Below are positions 34,947 through 43,490 of a DNA stretch of 55,214 nt, in pieces (positions within the stretch are counted from its first letter, which is position 1; the number at the start of each line of letters is the position of its first letter). The stretch is taken from contig SLTG01000056.1 in assembly GCA_007130045.1 (NCBI GenBank), forward strand, positions 1 through 55,214, written 5' to 3'. This DNA comes from Opitutales bacterium. Its GTDB lineage: Bacteria; Verrucomicrobiota; Verrucomicrobiia; Opitutales; T3Sed10-336. The position numbers and the translations under genes were made by a program. Under the pieces are notes generated by a model, which was not told the DNA's origin, ran no database searches, and saw nothing but the letters and a program-made list of their open reading frames with translations.

Positions 34947-36026
34947 TTATCTGACAACGATTCGATCGCCCTCATTCAACCCGGAGATCACCGGGTACCT
35001 TCCGCCGATCTCCGGACCCACCTCGATCGGCCTGGAGTTTGTAGCTTCATCAGCCCCGCCCAAGAGATCCACGTAGGCCTGGCCGCCCTCGTAGCGGACG
35101 GCGGTCGCCGGCACGAACAGGTGATCCTCAAAGATGCCGATCACCGCTTCAACCACGCCGCGGATCCCTCCGCGCAACCGGTTGTCCGGATTGGGAAGGC
35201 GCCCCTCGACCCGGAAGGTGCCGGTTTGACGATTGGCTACAGGGGCGATGTTTCGCACCTCCACCGGCAAAGGCCCGTCCTCGCCGGCCAGGGTCAGCAA
35301 CACCTCCGCACGGCCCTCCAGAAACGAGGCCTCGCGATCTCCGACATAGAAGACGACCCGCATTGGATCAAGTGCGGCCAGCCCGATCACCGGCTGGTAC
35401 GCCGTTACTGCATCGCCTGTTTCGATCAACCGCTCCGCGGCGGCTCCCGCGAACGGGGCGCGGACTTCGTGGCGCCGGAGATTCTCGCGCGCCTGTTCGA
35501 TTTCCCCTTCGAGACGGGCGATTTCCTTCTCCTTAACCTCCACCCGGGACCGCGCCTCCATCAGCGTCGATTCGGGTACTGCACGGGAAGCCGCGAGACG
35601 CTCGGCCTCCTGTCTCTGCCGTTCAAATTCCCTGAGCCGGGCCTCGGCGATTTCAAGCGACGCCTCGGCGATCCGCAGGCTCGTTCGCGCGAGGGTGTCC
35701 TCCATCCGCACCATGACATCTCCCGCCTCCACGGGATCGCCCGGATCAACGAGAATCTCGTCCACCCTACCGGCGACTTCGGCGGCGACCGCGGCATCGC
35801 TCCATGGCTCCAGGCGGGCGGCAAAGCGGCGAACACGGGTCTCGGTCCCCCGTTCGACCGTATGGATCAATGGAACCGGCTCGCGAATCTCGGCCCGCTC
35901 CTCCTCCAACCGCTGCCGCAGTTCGAGCTCGGCGAAGTAGCGGTTGAGGATCGTGATAAACAGGCCAAGGGCCAAAAATCCGAACGCCAACCCGAGAATA
36001 ACCCGCTTGCCCTTTCGGGATATCAT
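34947..36026 (-). CDS. RND efflux periplasmic adaptor (membrane fusion protein)
   Basis: 359 aa. One N-terminal membrane anchor (~8-28), then a lipoyl-like half ('AEVAGRVDEILVDPGDPVEA'), a coiled-coil hairpin of about 90 residues (from 'RTSLRIAEASLEIAEARLRE' to 'EIEQARENL'), and the second lipoyl half ('HEVRAPFAGAAAERLIETGD'). Beta-barrel and membrane-proximal domains follow, ending 'VISGLNEGDRIVVR'. This is the full adaptor layout. The start overlaps the stop of the upstream peroxiredoxin by ATGA and its own stop abuts the permease start. Confidence 0.94.
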   Translation of the reverse strand: MISRKGKRVILGLAFGFLALGLFITILNRYFAELELRQRLEEERAEIREPVPLIHTVERGTETRVRRFAARLEPWSDAAVAAEVAGRVDEILVDPGDPVEAGDVMVRMEDTLARTSLRIAEASLEIAEARLREFERQRQEAERLAASRAVPESTLMEARSRVEVKEKEIARLEGEIEQARENLRRHEVRAPFAGAAAERLIETGDAVTAYQPVIGLAALDPMRVVFYVGDREASFLEGRAEVLLTLAGEDGPLPVEVRNIAPVANRQTGTFRVEGRLPNPDNRLRGGIRGVVEAVIGIFEDHLFVPATAVRYEGGQAYVDLLGGADEATNSRPIEVGPEIGGRYPVISGLNEGDRIVVR

Positions 36027-36541
36027 CCGTCAAGCGAAGCGAGAACCTTCAGCACATCCGCCGCCTGCTGCTGAGTTGACGCGCTCAGGTCTCTCCAGGC
36101 GATCTTTCCGTCACGGATCAGGAATGCCTGGCGTGTGGCGAAAGCGCCCCCGCGAAGCGGCACCCGAAACGCCTTGATCACTTCCGATTCCGTATCGGCA
36201 AGCAAGGTGAAAGGCAGATCATGTTTTTCTTTGAACGCCTTCTGCGCCTCCACGTTATCGGTGCTGACCCCGATGACCGTGACATCACGATCGGACAAAG
36301 CTTCAAAATCGTCGCGCAGACTGCACGCCTGGGCCGTACACCCCGGCGTATCCGCTCTCGGGTAAAAGTAAACGAGCACATCCCCCTTGCCGTAAATCTC
36401 CTCAAGGGAGACCACGTTACCGTCCTGGTCCGGAGCTTTCGCTCCGGGAGCCGGATCGCCTACATCGAGTGGTTCCTCCGCTTTCATAGCCGGCAGCAAA
36501 AAGAAAAACGGGGCGAGAAGCAAGGCGATGATACGTTTCAT
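36023..36541 (-). CDS. Exported peroxiredoxin (Bcp/AhpC-TSA type)
   Basis: Thiol peroxidase, 172 aa from ATG 36541; the longer frame lacks family similarity. A signal peptide (KRIIALLLAPFFFLLPAM, cleavage after 'KA') sends it to the periplasm, unusual for Bcp-type enzymes. The peroxidatic cysteine lies in 'FYPRADTPGCTAQACSLRD', and the second cysteine five residues later is the resolving Cys of the atypical 2-Cys Bcp class. The remaining motif 'VIGVSTDNVEAQKAFKEKHD' is typical. It leads the RND operon, its stop overlapping the adaptor start by 4 bp. Confidence 0.92.
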   Translation of the reverse strand: MKRIIALLLAPFFFLLPAMKAEEPLDVGDPAPGAKAPDQDGNVVSLEEIYGKGDVLVYFYPRADTPGCTAQACSLRDDFEALSDRDVTVIGVSTDNVEAQKAFKEKHDLPFTLLADTESEVIKAFRVPLRGGAFATRQAFLIRDGKIAWRDLSASTQQQAADVLKVLASLDG

Positions 36542-36658
36542 AAAGAAATGATGACAAGTTTTTGCCCACTGGCAAGACGGGAGAGCGATTTGTCCCAAGT
36601 GGATCCGATGCGGTTCTTCCTCTTCCGAAAATGCAGGGGAAAGCCCCCCGGCTCCCGG

Positions 36659-36729
36659 TCCTCACGGACCGGCCTATATTTTCCGGGAGCTCACGGACCG
36701 GCCTACACTGACGGATCGGCCTGCGGGCC
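36659..36729 (+). repeat. Interspersed 22-bp repeat, locus 2 (three units, overlapping the uvrC 3' end)
   Basis: Units at 36659-36680 (TCCTCACGGACCGGCCTATATT) and 36688-36709 are 29 bp apart. A third, degenerate unit follows at 36710-36729. CCGGTCC-TCAC-GGACCGG makes a 7-bp hairpin in the first. The uvrC stop codon (36703-36705) falls in the second unit. Confidence 0.85.
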
Positions 36730-38226
36730 GGTCGGTTCTTCGGTGGGGGAATTCAGGAACGCGTGCAACTGGCTTGCCCGGCGGGGACCGATCCCCTCGA
36801 CGCGGGCGATTTCCTCCGGCGTCGCCTGTTTCAGGCGCTTCAGAGACCTGAAATGGGCCATAAGCGCCTCCCTTCGTTTTCTGCCGAGACCGGGAAAGTC
36901 GTCGAGGACCGATTCCCGTATCCGCCTCCCCCTTAATTCCGCGTTAAACGTGTTCGCGAACCGGTGGGCTTCGTCGCGCACACGCTGCAGGAGCCGGAGC
37001 GCCCCGCTGCGTTCCGGAAGATTCAACGGCTGCCGATCGTCAGTAAATATGACCGTCTCCCTTTTCTTCGCCAGCCCCACCAGGAACGGCGGCGTCAGGC
37101 CCTGCACAAGGAACGCCTTCAGCGCCGCGGTGACCTGCCCGCGCCCGCCGTCGATCAAGACGAGATCGGGAAAGGGCTTTCCCTCATCCGCCAGCCGCCG
37201 GTACCGCCTTCCGACCACCTCCTCTATCGCCCGGTAGTCGTCGTTGCCGACAAACGAACGGATTTTGTAGCGGCGATACTGGGATTTATCGGGACGCCCG
37301 TTGGCGAACCGCACCATCGAGGCGACCGAATAAGTACCGGAGATGTGGGAGATGTCGAAGCACTCGATCTTCTCCGGCACACGATCGAGTCTCAGGGCTT
37401 CACGGAGCTCCTCAAGTTCGCCCGCACGGTCGGCCGCGTTCAGAGGATCGCGGGCGAACTTACGGGTCTTCAGGAGGGTCTGCTCCAGCGCGTGAATTAT
37501 ATCGCGAAGCTCCGCCGCCTTCTCAAATTCCCGTTTCTCCGCCGCCCGCTCCATTTCACGCTTCAGGTCTTCCAGCCACTCGCGGGCCTTGCCCTCGAGA
37601 AATTCGCAGGCTTTCTCGACACGCTCGCGGTATTCTTCGACGGTAACTTCGTTTGGAAATCCGTAGAGTTCGCCGCGGACGTCGTTGTACAATCGAAACC
37701 GTCCGCCCGGAAGACGGGCGGGGGAGGCATCGGAAAGCACCACTCCGAATTTCCGGCGCAGTTCGTGCAAGGTTTTCCTCAAGGGCCCCGCGTGCGCGAA
37801 AGGTCCGAAGTACCTCGACCGGTCGTCGGTGCGATTGCGCACCAGGCGGAACTTCGGGATTTTCGCTCCCGTATCCACCCGCACGAGCAGGAAACGTTTA
37901 TCGTCGGTGAAATCGGTATTGTACCGCGGCTTCCACTCCTTGATCAGTCTTCCTTCCAGCAGGATGGCCTCCGACTCGGACTTGACTTCGAGGACTTCGA
38001 AATCCCGGATCATCGAAACCAGCGCGCGGATCTTCGGGTGGTTCAGCCGGCTGCGCGAAGGCTGGAAATAAGTCGAGACCCGCTTCTTGAGGTTCTTCGC
38101 CTTGCCGACGTAGAGAATGGTCCCCAGTCGGTCCTTCATCAGGTACACGCCGGGGCCTGGCGGCAGCCGCCGCACTTTTTCTTTGATTTTGCTCGTTCCC
38201 TCGTCTGGCATTTTCGGAAAACCCAT
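36703..38226 (-). CDS. uvrC: UvrABC system protein C, short form without the cysteine cluster
   Basis: Dual-incision endonuclease of nucleotide excision repair, 507 aa against ~600 in E. coli. The N-terminal GIY-YIG domain is complete ('PPGPGVYLMKDRLGTILYVG'). The UVR domain is 'REFEKAAELRDIIHALE'. The RNase H-like C-terminal nuclease has 'ECFDISHISG', 'DLVLIDGGRGQ' and 'RDEAHRFANTFN', and a helix-hairpin-helix pair follows ('FPGLGRKRREALMAHF', 'VEGIGPRRASQL'). The region that normally carries four Fe-S cysteines has none here. The start has AAGGTAAGG in front. The last dozen residues come from a repeat element. Confidence 0.96.
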   Translation of the reverse strand: MGFPKMPDEGTSKIKEKVRRLPPGPGVYLMKDRLGTILYVGKAKNLKKRVSTYFQPSRSRLNHPKIRALVSMIRDFEVLEVKSESEAILLEGRLIKEWKPRYNTDFTDDKRFLLVRVDTGAKIPKFRLVRNRTDDRSRYFGPFAHAGPLRKTLHELRRKFGVVLSDASPARLPGGRFRLYNDVRGELYGFPNEVTVEEYRERVEKACEFLEGKAREWLEDLKREMERAAEKREFEKAAELRDIIHALEQTLLKTRKFARDPLNAADRAGELEELREALRLDRVPEKIECFDISHISGTYSVASMVRFANGRPDKSQYRRYKIRSFVGNDDYRAIEEVVGRRYRRLADEGKPFPDLVLIDGGRGQVTAALKAFLVQGLTPPFLVGLAKKRETVIFTDDRQPLNLPERSGALRLLQRVRDEAHRFANTFNAELRGRRIRESVLDDFPGLGRKRREALMAHFRSLKRLKQATPEEIARVEGIGPRRASQLHAFLNSPTEEPTGPQADPSV

Positions 38227-38271
38227 GTACCTTACCTTGAAAAGCGGTTTTCTCAGCTTTTCCTTTCTCAG

Positions 38272-38277
38272 TATAAG
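38272..38277 (+). promoter_or_regulatory. -10 box of cinA, implying a leaderless message
   Basis: TATAAG ends 5 nt before the cinA ATG at 38283, so transcription should begin at or next to the start codon. No clear -35 is present at 17 nt (the T-rich 'ttttct' lies there), and no ribosome-binding sequence precedes the gene. Confidence 0.4.
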
Positions 38278-38282
38278 ACACT

Positions 38283-39551
38283 ATGGGCTGTGGCAGAAAT
38301 TTGGAAGTAATTACGATCGGCAACGAGTTGCTCACAGGGCGCACATCCGACAGGCATTTGCTTTACATCGGCAGGCAGCTCAGCAACTACGGGGTGCACA
38401 TCCAGCGCAGCGTCGTCGTCACGGACGATGCCAAAGCGATCGAACGTGAGATTCTGGAGAGCTTGCGGCAGGCGGACATCGTCCTGACAACCGGCGGTCT
38501 CGGCCCGACTTCCGACGACTGCACGCGTGAGGCGATCGCCCGGGCCGTGGGGGTGGAGCTGGTGCACGACGACGAAACCGCGAAACTGCTTGCCGCTTAT
38601 TTTAAGAGGGTAAACAGGCCGATGACGCCCAATAATCTGAAACAGGCGCGGAAACCGGCCGGAGCGGAAACCCTTCCCAACCACAATGGGACGGCCCCCG
38701 GACTCTGGCTGGAGCACGAGGGGAAAATCCTTATCGTCCTTCCCGGCCCTCCCGAAGAACTCCATCCGATGTTCGAGAACGCCGTGCTTCCGCGGTTGAA
38801 AAACCTCGGCCTGCTCGACGACGAGAATCCCGTCGTCGAATTGCGTACGGCCGGGGTCGGCGAGTCGATGCTCGAGACGACGCTCGATCCCGTCCTGGCA
38901 AAATATCCCGGACTGGACGTCGGGTACCGGGCCCAGAACGCCATCGTCGATTTCCGCATCAGCTCGTCAAACGGCGAGTACTCGCGCGAGGATCTGGAAA
39001 AGATCGCCGAGGAATGCGCCGAAACACTCGGAGAGGACTTCGTCGGTTTCGGCTGCCACACACTCAGCAGAATCATCTCCGAGAAGCTTCGCCAGCGGGA
39101 ACAAGTTCTCGCGGTCGCCGAATCCTGCACGGGCGGACTCCTTGCAAGCTGTTTCACGGACATTCCCGGCGCGTCGAAGACGTTTGCCGGCGGCGTGGTC
39201 ACTTATACGAACGCGGCGAAAGTCCAGCTTCTGGAAATCCCTGAATGCCTGCTCAGGCAGCACGGCGCGGTCAGCCCGGAGGCTGCGGTCGCGATGGCCA
39301 CCGCGGTCGCGGAAAGGTTGTCGTCCGAATACGCGCTGAGCCTGACCGGCTTCGCGGGCCCGGATGGAGGCGACCGGGATAATCCCGTCGGCACGATTCA
39401 CATCGGCCTCCACACCCCCGAGGGCGTGTGGTCGCGAAGGGTCAATTTCCAAGGCAACCGCACATCCGTGAAGAACCGCGCGGTCAACGCCGCTCTCGAC
39501 TGGCTCCGCCGCGAACTCGCCAAACCCACGCCGGCCCTGAGCACGACGTAA
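38283..39551 (+). CDS. cinA: CinA family protein (nicotinamide-nucleotide amidase / ADP-ribose pyrophosphatase)
   Basis: 422 aa with both usual domains. The N-terminal MoCF-like COG1058 domain has 'VITIGNELLTGRTSDRH', 'DIVLTTGGLGPTSDDCTREA' and 'ILIVLPGPPEELHPMF', and acts on ADP-ribose and related dinucleotides. The C-terminal domain (from about 255) has 'LAVAESCTGGLLAS', 'GGVVTYTNAAK' and 'YALSLTGFAGPDGG', the amidase that recycles nicotinamide mononucleotide. Divergent from uvrC with 56 bp between the start codons; both are genome or NAD maintenance functions. Confidence 0.95.
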   Translation: MGCGRNLEVITIGNELLTGRTSDRHLLYIGRQLSNYGVHIQRSVVVTDDAKAIEREILESLRQADIVLTTGGLGPTSDDCTREAIARAVGVELVHDDETAKLLAAYFKRVNRPMTPNNLKQARKPAGAETLPNHNGTAPGLWLEHEGKILIVLPGPPEELHPMFENAVLPRLKNLGLLDDENPVVELRTAGVGESMLETTLDPVLAKYPGLDVGYRAQNAIVDFRISSSNGEYSREDLEKIAEECAETLGEDFVGFGCHTLSRIISEKLRQREQVLAVAESCTGGLLASCFTDIPGASKTFAGGVVTYTNAAKVQLLEIPECLLRQHGAVSPEAAVAMATAVAERLSSEYALSLTGFAGPDGGDRDNPVGTIHIGLHTPEGVWSRRVNFQGNRTSVKNRAVNAALDWLRRELAKPTPALSTT

Positions 39552-39885
39552 CCCGGGACTTCCGCGGCTCAGCCGCCGGGTCCGGAATAGCGGGAGGCGT
39601 CCGCACGTGTCCCGGGCGGCACCCCCGCGTTCGCCGTTCCGTCGCTCTCCGACGACGACCGAATGTCCCCGCACCCCGCGAGAAAGAAGCCGAAGACAAA
39701 CATTGGCGCCAACCTGAACACCGTGAAATTCTTTATCATCCCGCTCCCGTTTCAAAGCAGAAAGATTCCACACCCGCTACCCGGCGAAAAAAAAAATGAT
39801 TGCCCTCGGCCCCCCTATCCGGCACAAAATTGCGCGACGGTTCCCAACAGCATTTCAAATGCTGAACCATTAACTGGAAGTTACC
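39552..39885. other. Intergenic region between cinA and the propeller protein
   Basis: 334 bp without a convincing gene. It contains a run of ten A (39784-39793 region) and a small hairpin CAGCAT/ATGCTG (39848-39864) just before the ribosome-binding site GGAAG of the next gene. The promoter was not identified. Confidence 0.4.
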
Positions 39886-42120
39886 ATGTATCAACCCTCG
39901 CACTTACCCACACTGTCCGCCGGAGGTCTTCGTCCCCATCACCTTATCCTTTTGGCTGCGGGAATTCTGTTTATAAGCCCGTTTGCGGGCCCGGAAGACT
40001 TATCGGCGGGCGAGAACCTGGAATGGGAGTGGCGCAATCCCTTGCCGCAGGGAAACAACCTGAACAGTGTCGTCGCCGGGGAGGGTGGGTTCGTCGCGGT
40101 CGGGAGCGACGGAACGATCGTACGCAATGACGATGGCGATCCAACGCCGGCGGAGTCGGGGACCGACCAAACTTTGCTGGACGTGGCCTGGAATGGAATG
40201 CTTTACGTTGCGGTAGGCTCGGGAGGCACGATCCTGACGAGTCCTGACGCCGAAACCTGGACTCCGCAGGATTCCGGTGTAACCTGGCTGCTCAGTGGCG
40301 TGACCTGGAGCGACGCCCATTCCCGCTTTGTTGCGGTGGGCCACAGCGGGACCATTATTGCGAGTAAAAACGGTATCGAATGGGACACGAAGGCTTCCGG
40401 AGAGAGTATTATGCGTTTCGCCGATGTGATTTGGACAGGGGATCAGTACGTAACTGTCGGTGGCAGCATTCCCGGGCGGGAATTCTACCGGGCCGTATCG
40501 ATCAGCGCCGACGGGGAGCAATGGGAGACGACGATCACACCATTCGAGCCTCCCTTGACCTCGATCGCCTGGAACGGGCATCGTTTTGTCGCAAGCGGCC
40601 ACGCCTGGTACGATCAAAGCATTGTCACGAGCACCGACGCGATCGACTGGGAACCGAAAGTTCCCGGAAGTGAAAGTCGGGCGACTTCCGTTGTTTGGAC
40701 CGGTTCAAAATTCCTTGCGCCTACTTTGGACGGCGCGATTCTTTCGAGCACGGACGGACTGGAGTGGGAAATTTCGGGCGCCGTTTTCGAACTTCCCCCG
40801 GAATCGGTCGCTACCGGTGGCGAGGGGTACGCCATTGTCGGCCGCGGGGGTCTGTTTGCGATAAGTGAAGACCTGGTCGACTGGACCAATTTGTTGAGCG
40901 GATATTTCGACGAACTTTATGACATCGATTGGAACGGGACTCGGTTCACGGCCGCCGGCGCGAACGGCACGATCCTCACCAGCACCGATGCCGTAGATTG
41001 GACGCGGCGGGACACCGATACTGCGAACACTCTCCGTGCCATCGTGGCGACGCCGGACGGAATAACCGCCGTCGGCAGCTTCGGAAGCATTGTCACCAGC
41101 ACGGACGGGTCGGATTTCGAGACCGTTGAAACGCCCTCCACAGAGGAGCTCAGGGATCTCGCATGGAGCGGCGAACGATACGTTGCCGTGGGAACGTCCG
41201 GAGAGATTCTGGCGAGCACGAATGCCGACATATGGACATCGCTCGATTCAGGCACATCGTCCGACCTCAACGCGGTAGCGTGGACCGGCAACCTCTTTGT
41301 CGCGGTCGGCTATTTCGGAACCATCCTGACGAGCGCAGACGGAAATGAATGGGAGGAACAGGAAACCGGATCCAGCTGGCGCCTGCACGCAATCACGTCG
41401 AGCTCGGATATCTTCGTGGCCACAGGAACATCCGGAACGATAGTCACCAGCACCAATGGAAGCGATTGGGAATCCGTCACGCTACCCAACCGGATGACCG
41501 TCAGGTCCGTCATTTGGACCGGAAGCGAGTTCATCGGAGTAGGGGATGGGGGGTTGGCGGTGACAAGCTCCGATGGAACGACCTGGGCTGTCACGCCTAC
41601 TCCCTCCCCGAATCGGCTGGAAGGCCTCGCGTCGAATGGGGACCTGCTCATGGCCGTCGGTCGCTACGGGGCAATTCTAGCGGGAGGGCTCCCCTCCGGC
41701 CCGACGACTTTCGACGGATGGCTGGCCGATCACTTTGACCCGGAGGAACCACACGACCCCGAGTCCGACCCGGGCGGACACGGAGTTCCAATGCTGCTGC
41801 GCTACGCTTTTGCACTGAATCCGGAGCTCCCCGAGTTCGCCGGGCTGCCTGCCGTGCGAACGATCATTCCGGAAGAGGAAGAACAGGCCTACCTGACGAT
41901 TTCCTTTACTCGACTTGGGAACACCATCGACCTCGAGTACCGGGTCAAAGCGGCCGACGCTCTGGGGGACGACTGGGAGGTGCTTGGCCCGGAATACCGC
42001 CTCAATGTCTCCCCGAACAACGATTTCCAAACAGAGCACGTCACCTACCGCGACCGAATTCCGATCGCCGATTCCGCCCGGCGTTTCCTGAGGGTAAGCG
42101 TGGAACACCTCGATCCGTAA
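39886..42120 (+). CDS. Secreted propeller-like repeat protein
   Basis: 744 aa with a signal peptide (~1-42) and about thirteen repeats of ~40-45 residues. Each repeat has the form 'W.G..fvAVG..GTILTSTDG..W', similar to BNR/Asp-box or YCF48-like propeller blades. The repeats run from about residue 50 to 600. The C-terminal ~140 residues form a separate module starting 'FDGWLADHFDPEEPHDPES' and 'VPMLLRYAFALNPELP', the tail common in secreted proteins of Opitutae, perhaps for surface sorting. The repeats are alike at the DNA level ('accagcac' with 'gatgg'), so recombination between them is possible. The function is unknown; a sialidase-like fold with no visible catalytic residues. Confidence 0.85.
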   Translation: MYQPSHLPTLSAGGLRPHHLILLAAGILFISPFAGPEDLSAGENLEWEWRNPLPQGNNLNSVVAGEGGFVAVGSDGTIVRNDDGDPTPAESGTDQTLLDVAWNGMLYVAVGSGGTILTSPDAETWTPQDSGVTWLLSGVTWSDAHSRFVAVGHSGTIIASKNGIEWDTKASGESIMRFADVIWTGDQYVTVGGSIPGREFYRAVSISADGEQWETTITPFEPPLTSIAWNGHRFVASGHAWYDQSIVTSTDAIDWEPKVPGSESRATSVVWTGSKFLAPTLDGAILSSTDGLEWEISGAVFELPPESVATGGEGYAIVGRGGLFAISEDLVDWTNLLSGYFDELYDIDWNGTRFTAAGANGTILTSTDAVDWTRRDTDTANTLRAIVATPDGITAVGSFGSIVTSTDGSDFETVETPSTEELRDLAWSGERYVAVGTSGEILASTNADIWTSLDSGTSSDLNAVAWTGNLFVAVGYFGTILTSADGNEWEEQETGSSWRLHAITSSSDIFVATGTSGTIVTSTNGSDWESVTLPNRMTVRSVIWTGSEFIGVGDGGLAVTSSDGTTWAVTPTPSPNRLEGLASNGDLLMAVGRYGAILAGGLPSGPTTFDGWLADHFDPEEPHDPESDPGGHGVPMLLRYAFALNPELPEFAGLPAVRTIIPEEEEQAYLTISFTRLGNTIDLEYRVKAADALGDDWEVLGPEYRLNVSPNNDFQTEHVTYRDRIPIADSARRFLRVSVEHLDP

Positions 42121-42144
42121 AGACCGCCGCAGCCAAATTCCCGG

Positions 42145-42160
42145 TCCTCACGGACCGGCC
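42145..42160 (+). repeat. Interspersed 22-bp repeat, locus 3 (one partial unit)
   Basis: TCCTCACGGACCGGCC, identical to the core at 36659-36674. The palindrome CCGGTCC-TCAC-GGACCGG spans 42141-42158. It lies 24 bp after the propeller protein stop. Confidence 0.8.
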
Positions 42161-42227
42161 GACCAGCCCCGGCTTCTTTTTCGTGGCAATCGGTTTCGCG
42201 GTTCGGCAGAATTCCGGTCAATTGAGC

Positions 42228-43334
42228 ATGGCTAAGAAACCTTTCTCATTCATCGGGGGAAACGACGACTTCCTGGTCGGACGGGCGGGCAAGGAGCGGT
42301 TCGCCGCGATGACCGAGGGGATCGAGGACGACTTCGGAAGGGAGGTCGTGGACGGGTATGCGAACAATGTCGCAGAAGTGGAAGGCGCGGTCGGACAGTT
42401 CGCCCAGGCGGTTCAGACATTCCCGATGTTCGGGGGAACAAAGGCGGTGTGGCTGAAGGACGTCTGTTTCCTGGCGGATTCGGTCACCGGCCGTGCCGAG
42501 GGAACCCTGCAACAGGTGGAGGCGCTCAAGGAACTGCTCGCCGGGATCGATCCGGACTCGGTCCACGTGCTGATCACCGCCTCACCCGTCGACCGGCGGC
42601 GGTCATTTCCGAAATGGTGCGAGAAGAACGCCGATTTTAAGTGGGTCGCCGGGGCGGGGCAGCGGGACGATCCCAAGGCGATCGAAGACCTCGTTCGCGC
42701 CGAGTGCGCGTCGTGGAACGTCAAGATCGCCCCCGACGCCCTCGTAATGCTGATCGGCAAGGTCGATTCCAACGCCCGCCTCCTGGTCGAAGAGGTCCGC
42801 AAACTCGCTACCTACCTGGGCGAGGAGAGTGAGACGATCGAAGAAAAGCACGTGGCCGAACTCGTTCCGAACTTTGGGGACGGGGACTTCTTCGAGGCGG
42901 CGGAGGCTTTCTTTTCGCAGGATCTTTCCTGGACGCTGGAGGCGCTGAAACGGCACTTCTTTGCCGGCCTCGACGCCCGCGGGCTCATCACCACGCTTCA
43001 GAACCGCAATCGCCTTCTCATTCAACTCCGAACGCTTCTCGACGCGGGAGAGATTCGTCCGGGCTACCGCGGACTCGACAAAGCGAGTTTCGAGCAGGCG
43101 GCGAGCGCCTACCGCGAGGCGTTTGGCGGACTGGATACGAAGTCTCCCTACAACGTGTTTTCGCAGAATCTGTGGTACCTGGGCAAACTTGCCGAAGGCG
43201 CCCGGGGTCTGACACTCAAACGGCTGATCACATTCCAGACCGAGTTCATCCGCGCCTTCGAAGAAATCCTCGTCCGGCCGAACCAGCAGGAGGAAGTGAT
43301 GCGGGAAATGGCGATCCGGTGCCTGGGAAAGTGA
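42228..43334 (+). CDS. holA: DNA polymerase III subunit delta
   Basis: Clamp-loader subunit, 368 aa from ATG 42228. The N-terminal 'FSFIGGNDDFLVGRAGKERF' and the 'QTFPMFGGTKAVWLKDV' block, the central 'HVLITASPVDRRRSFPKWCE' and the C-terminal helical domain ('LEALKRHFFAGLDARGLITT', 'GLTLKRLITFQTEFIRAFEE') match the delta family, which is poorly conserved overall. No ribosome-binding site precedes the ATG. Another replication gene, dnaN, lies 4 kb away on the other strand. Confidence 0.85.
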   Translation: MAKKPFSFIGGNDDFLVGRAGKERFAAMTEGIEDDFGREVVDGYANNVAEVEGAVGQFAQAVQTFPMFGGTKAVWLKDVCFLADSVTGRAEGTLQQVEALKELLAGIDPDSVHVLITASPVDRRRSFPKWCEKNADFKWVAGAGQRDDPKAIEDLVRAECASWNVKIAPDALVMLIGKVDSNARLLVEEVRKLATYLGEESETIEEKHVAELVPNFGDGDFFEAAEAFFSQDLSWTLEALKRHFFAGLDARGLITTLQNRNRLLIQLRTLLDAGEIRPGYRGLDKASFEQAASAYREAFGGLDTKSPYNVFSQNLWYLGKLAEGARGLTLKRLITFQTEFIRAFEEILVRPNQQEEVMREMAIRCLGK

Positions 43335-43423
43335 GGAGGAAAGCCAAATGTGCGGATACCCCGAGGTCCAGGCACCCGCTTATGCCCGGCGCTCCTTTTG
43401 AGATGCACTTATTGAAAAAGCTT

Positions 43424-43450
43424 CGCGCTTCAGGTGCGCGCCGGTTTTTT
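43424..43450 (+). terminator. Possible terminator after holA
   Basis: CGCGC (43424-43428) and GCGCG (43436-43440) with a 7-nt loop, followed four bases later by TTTTTT (43445-43450). The stem is short; it would separate holA from purB. Confidence 0.35.
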
Positions 43451-43490
43451 GTCGTGCCAATTCAGCTTTCGCCCATTAAGTTGATCGCCC

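Noticed and set aside
36964-38310. 448-codon plus-strand frame
   Set aside because: Antisense to uvrC, without recognisable protein features.
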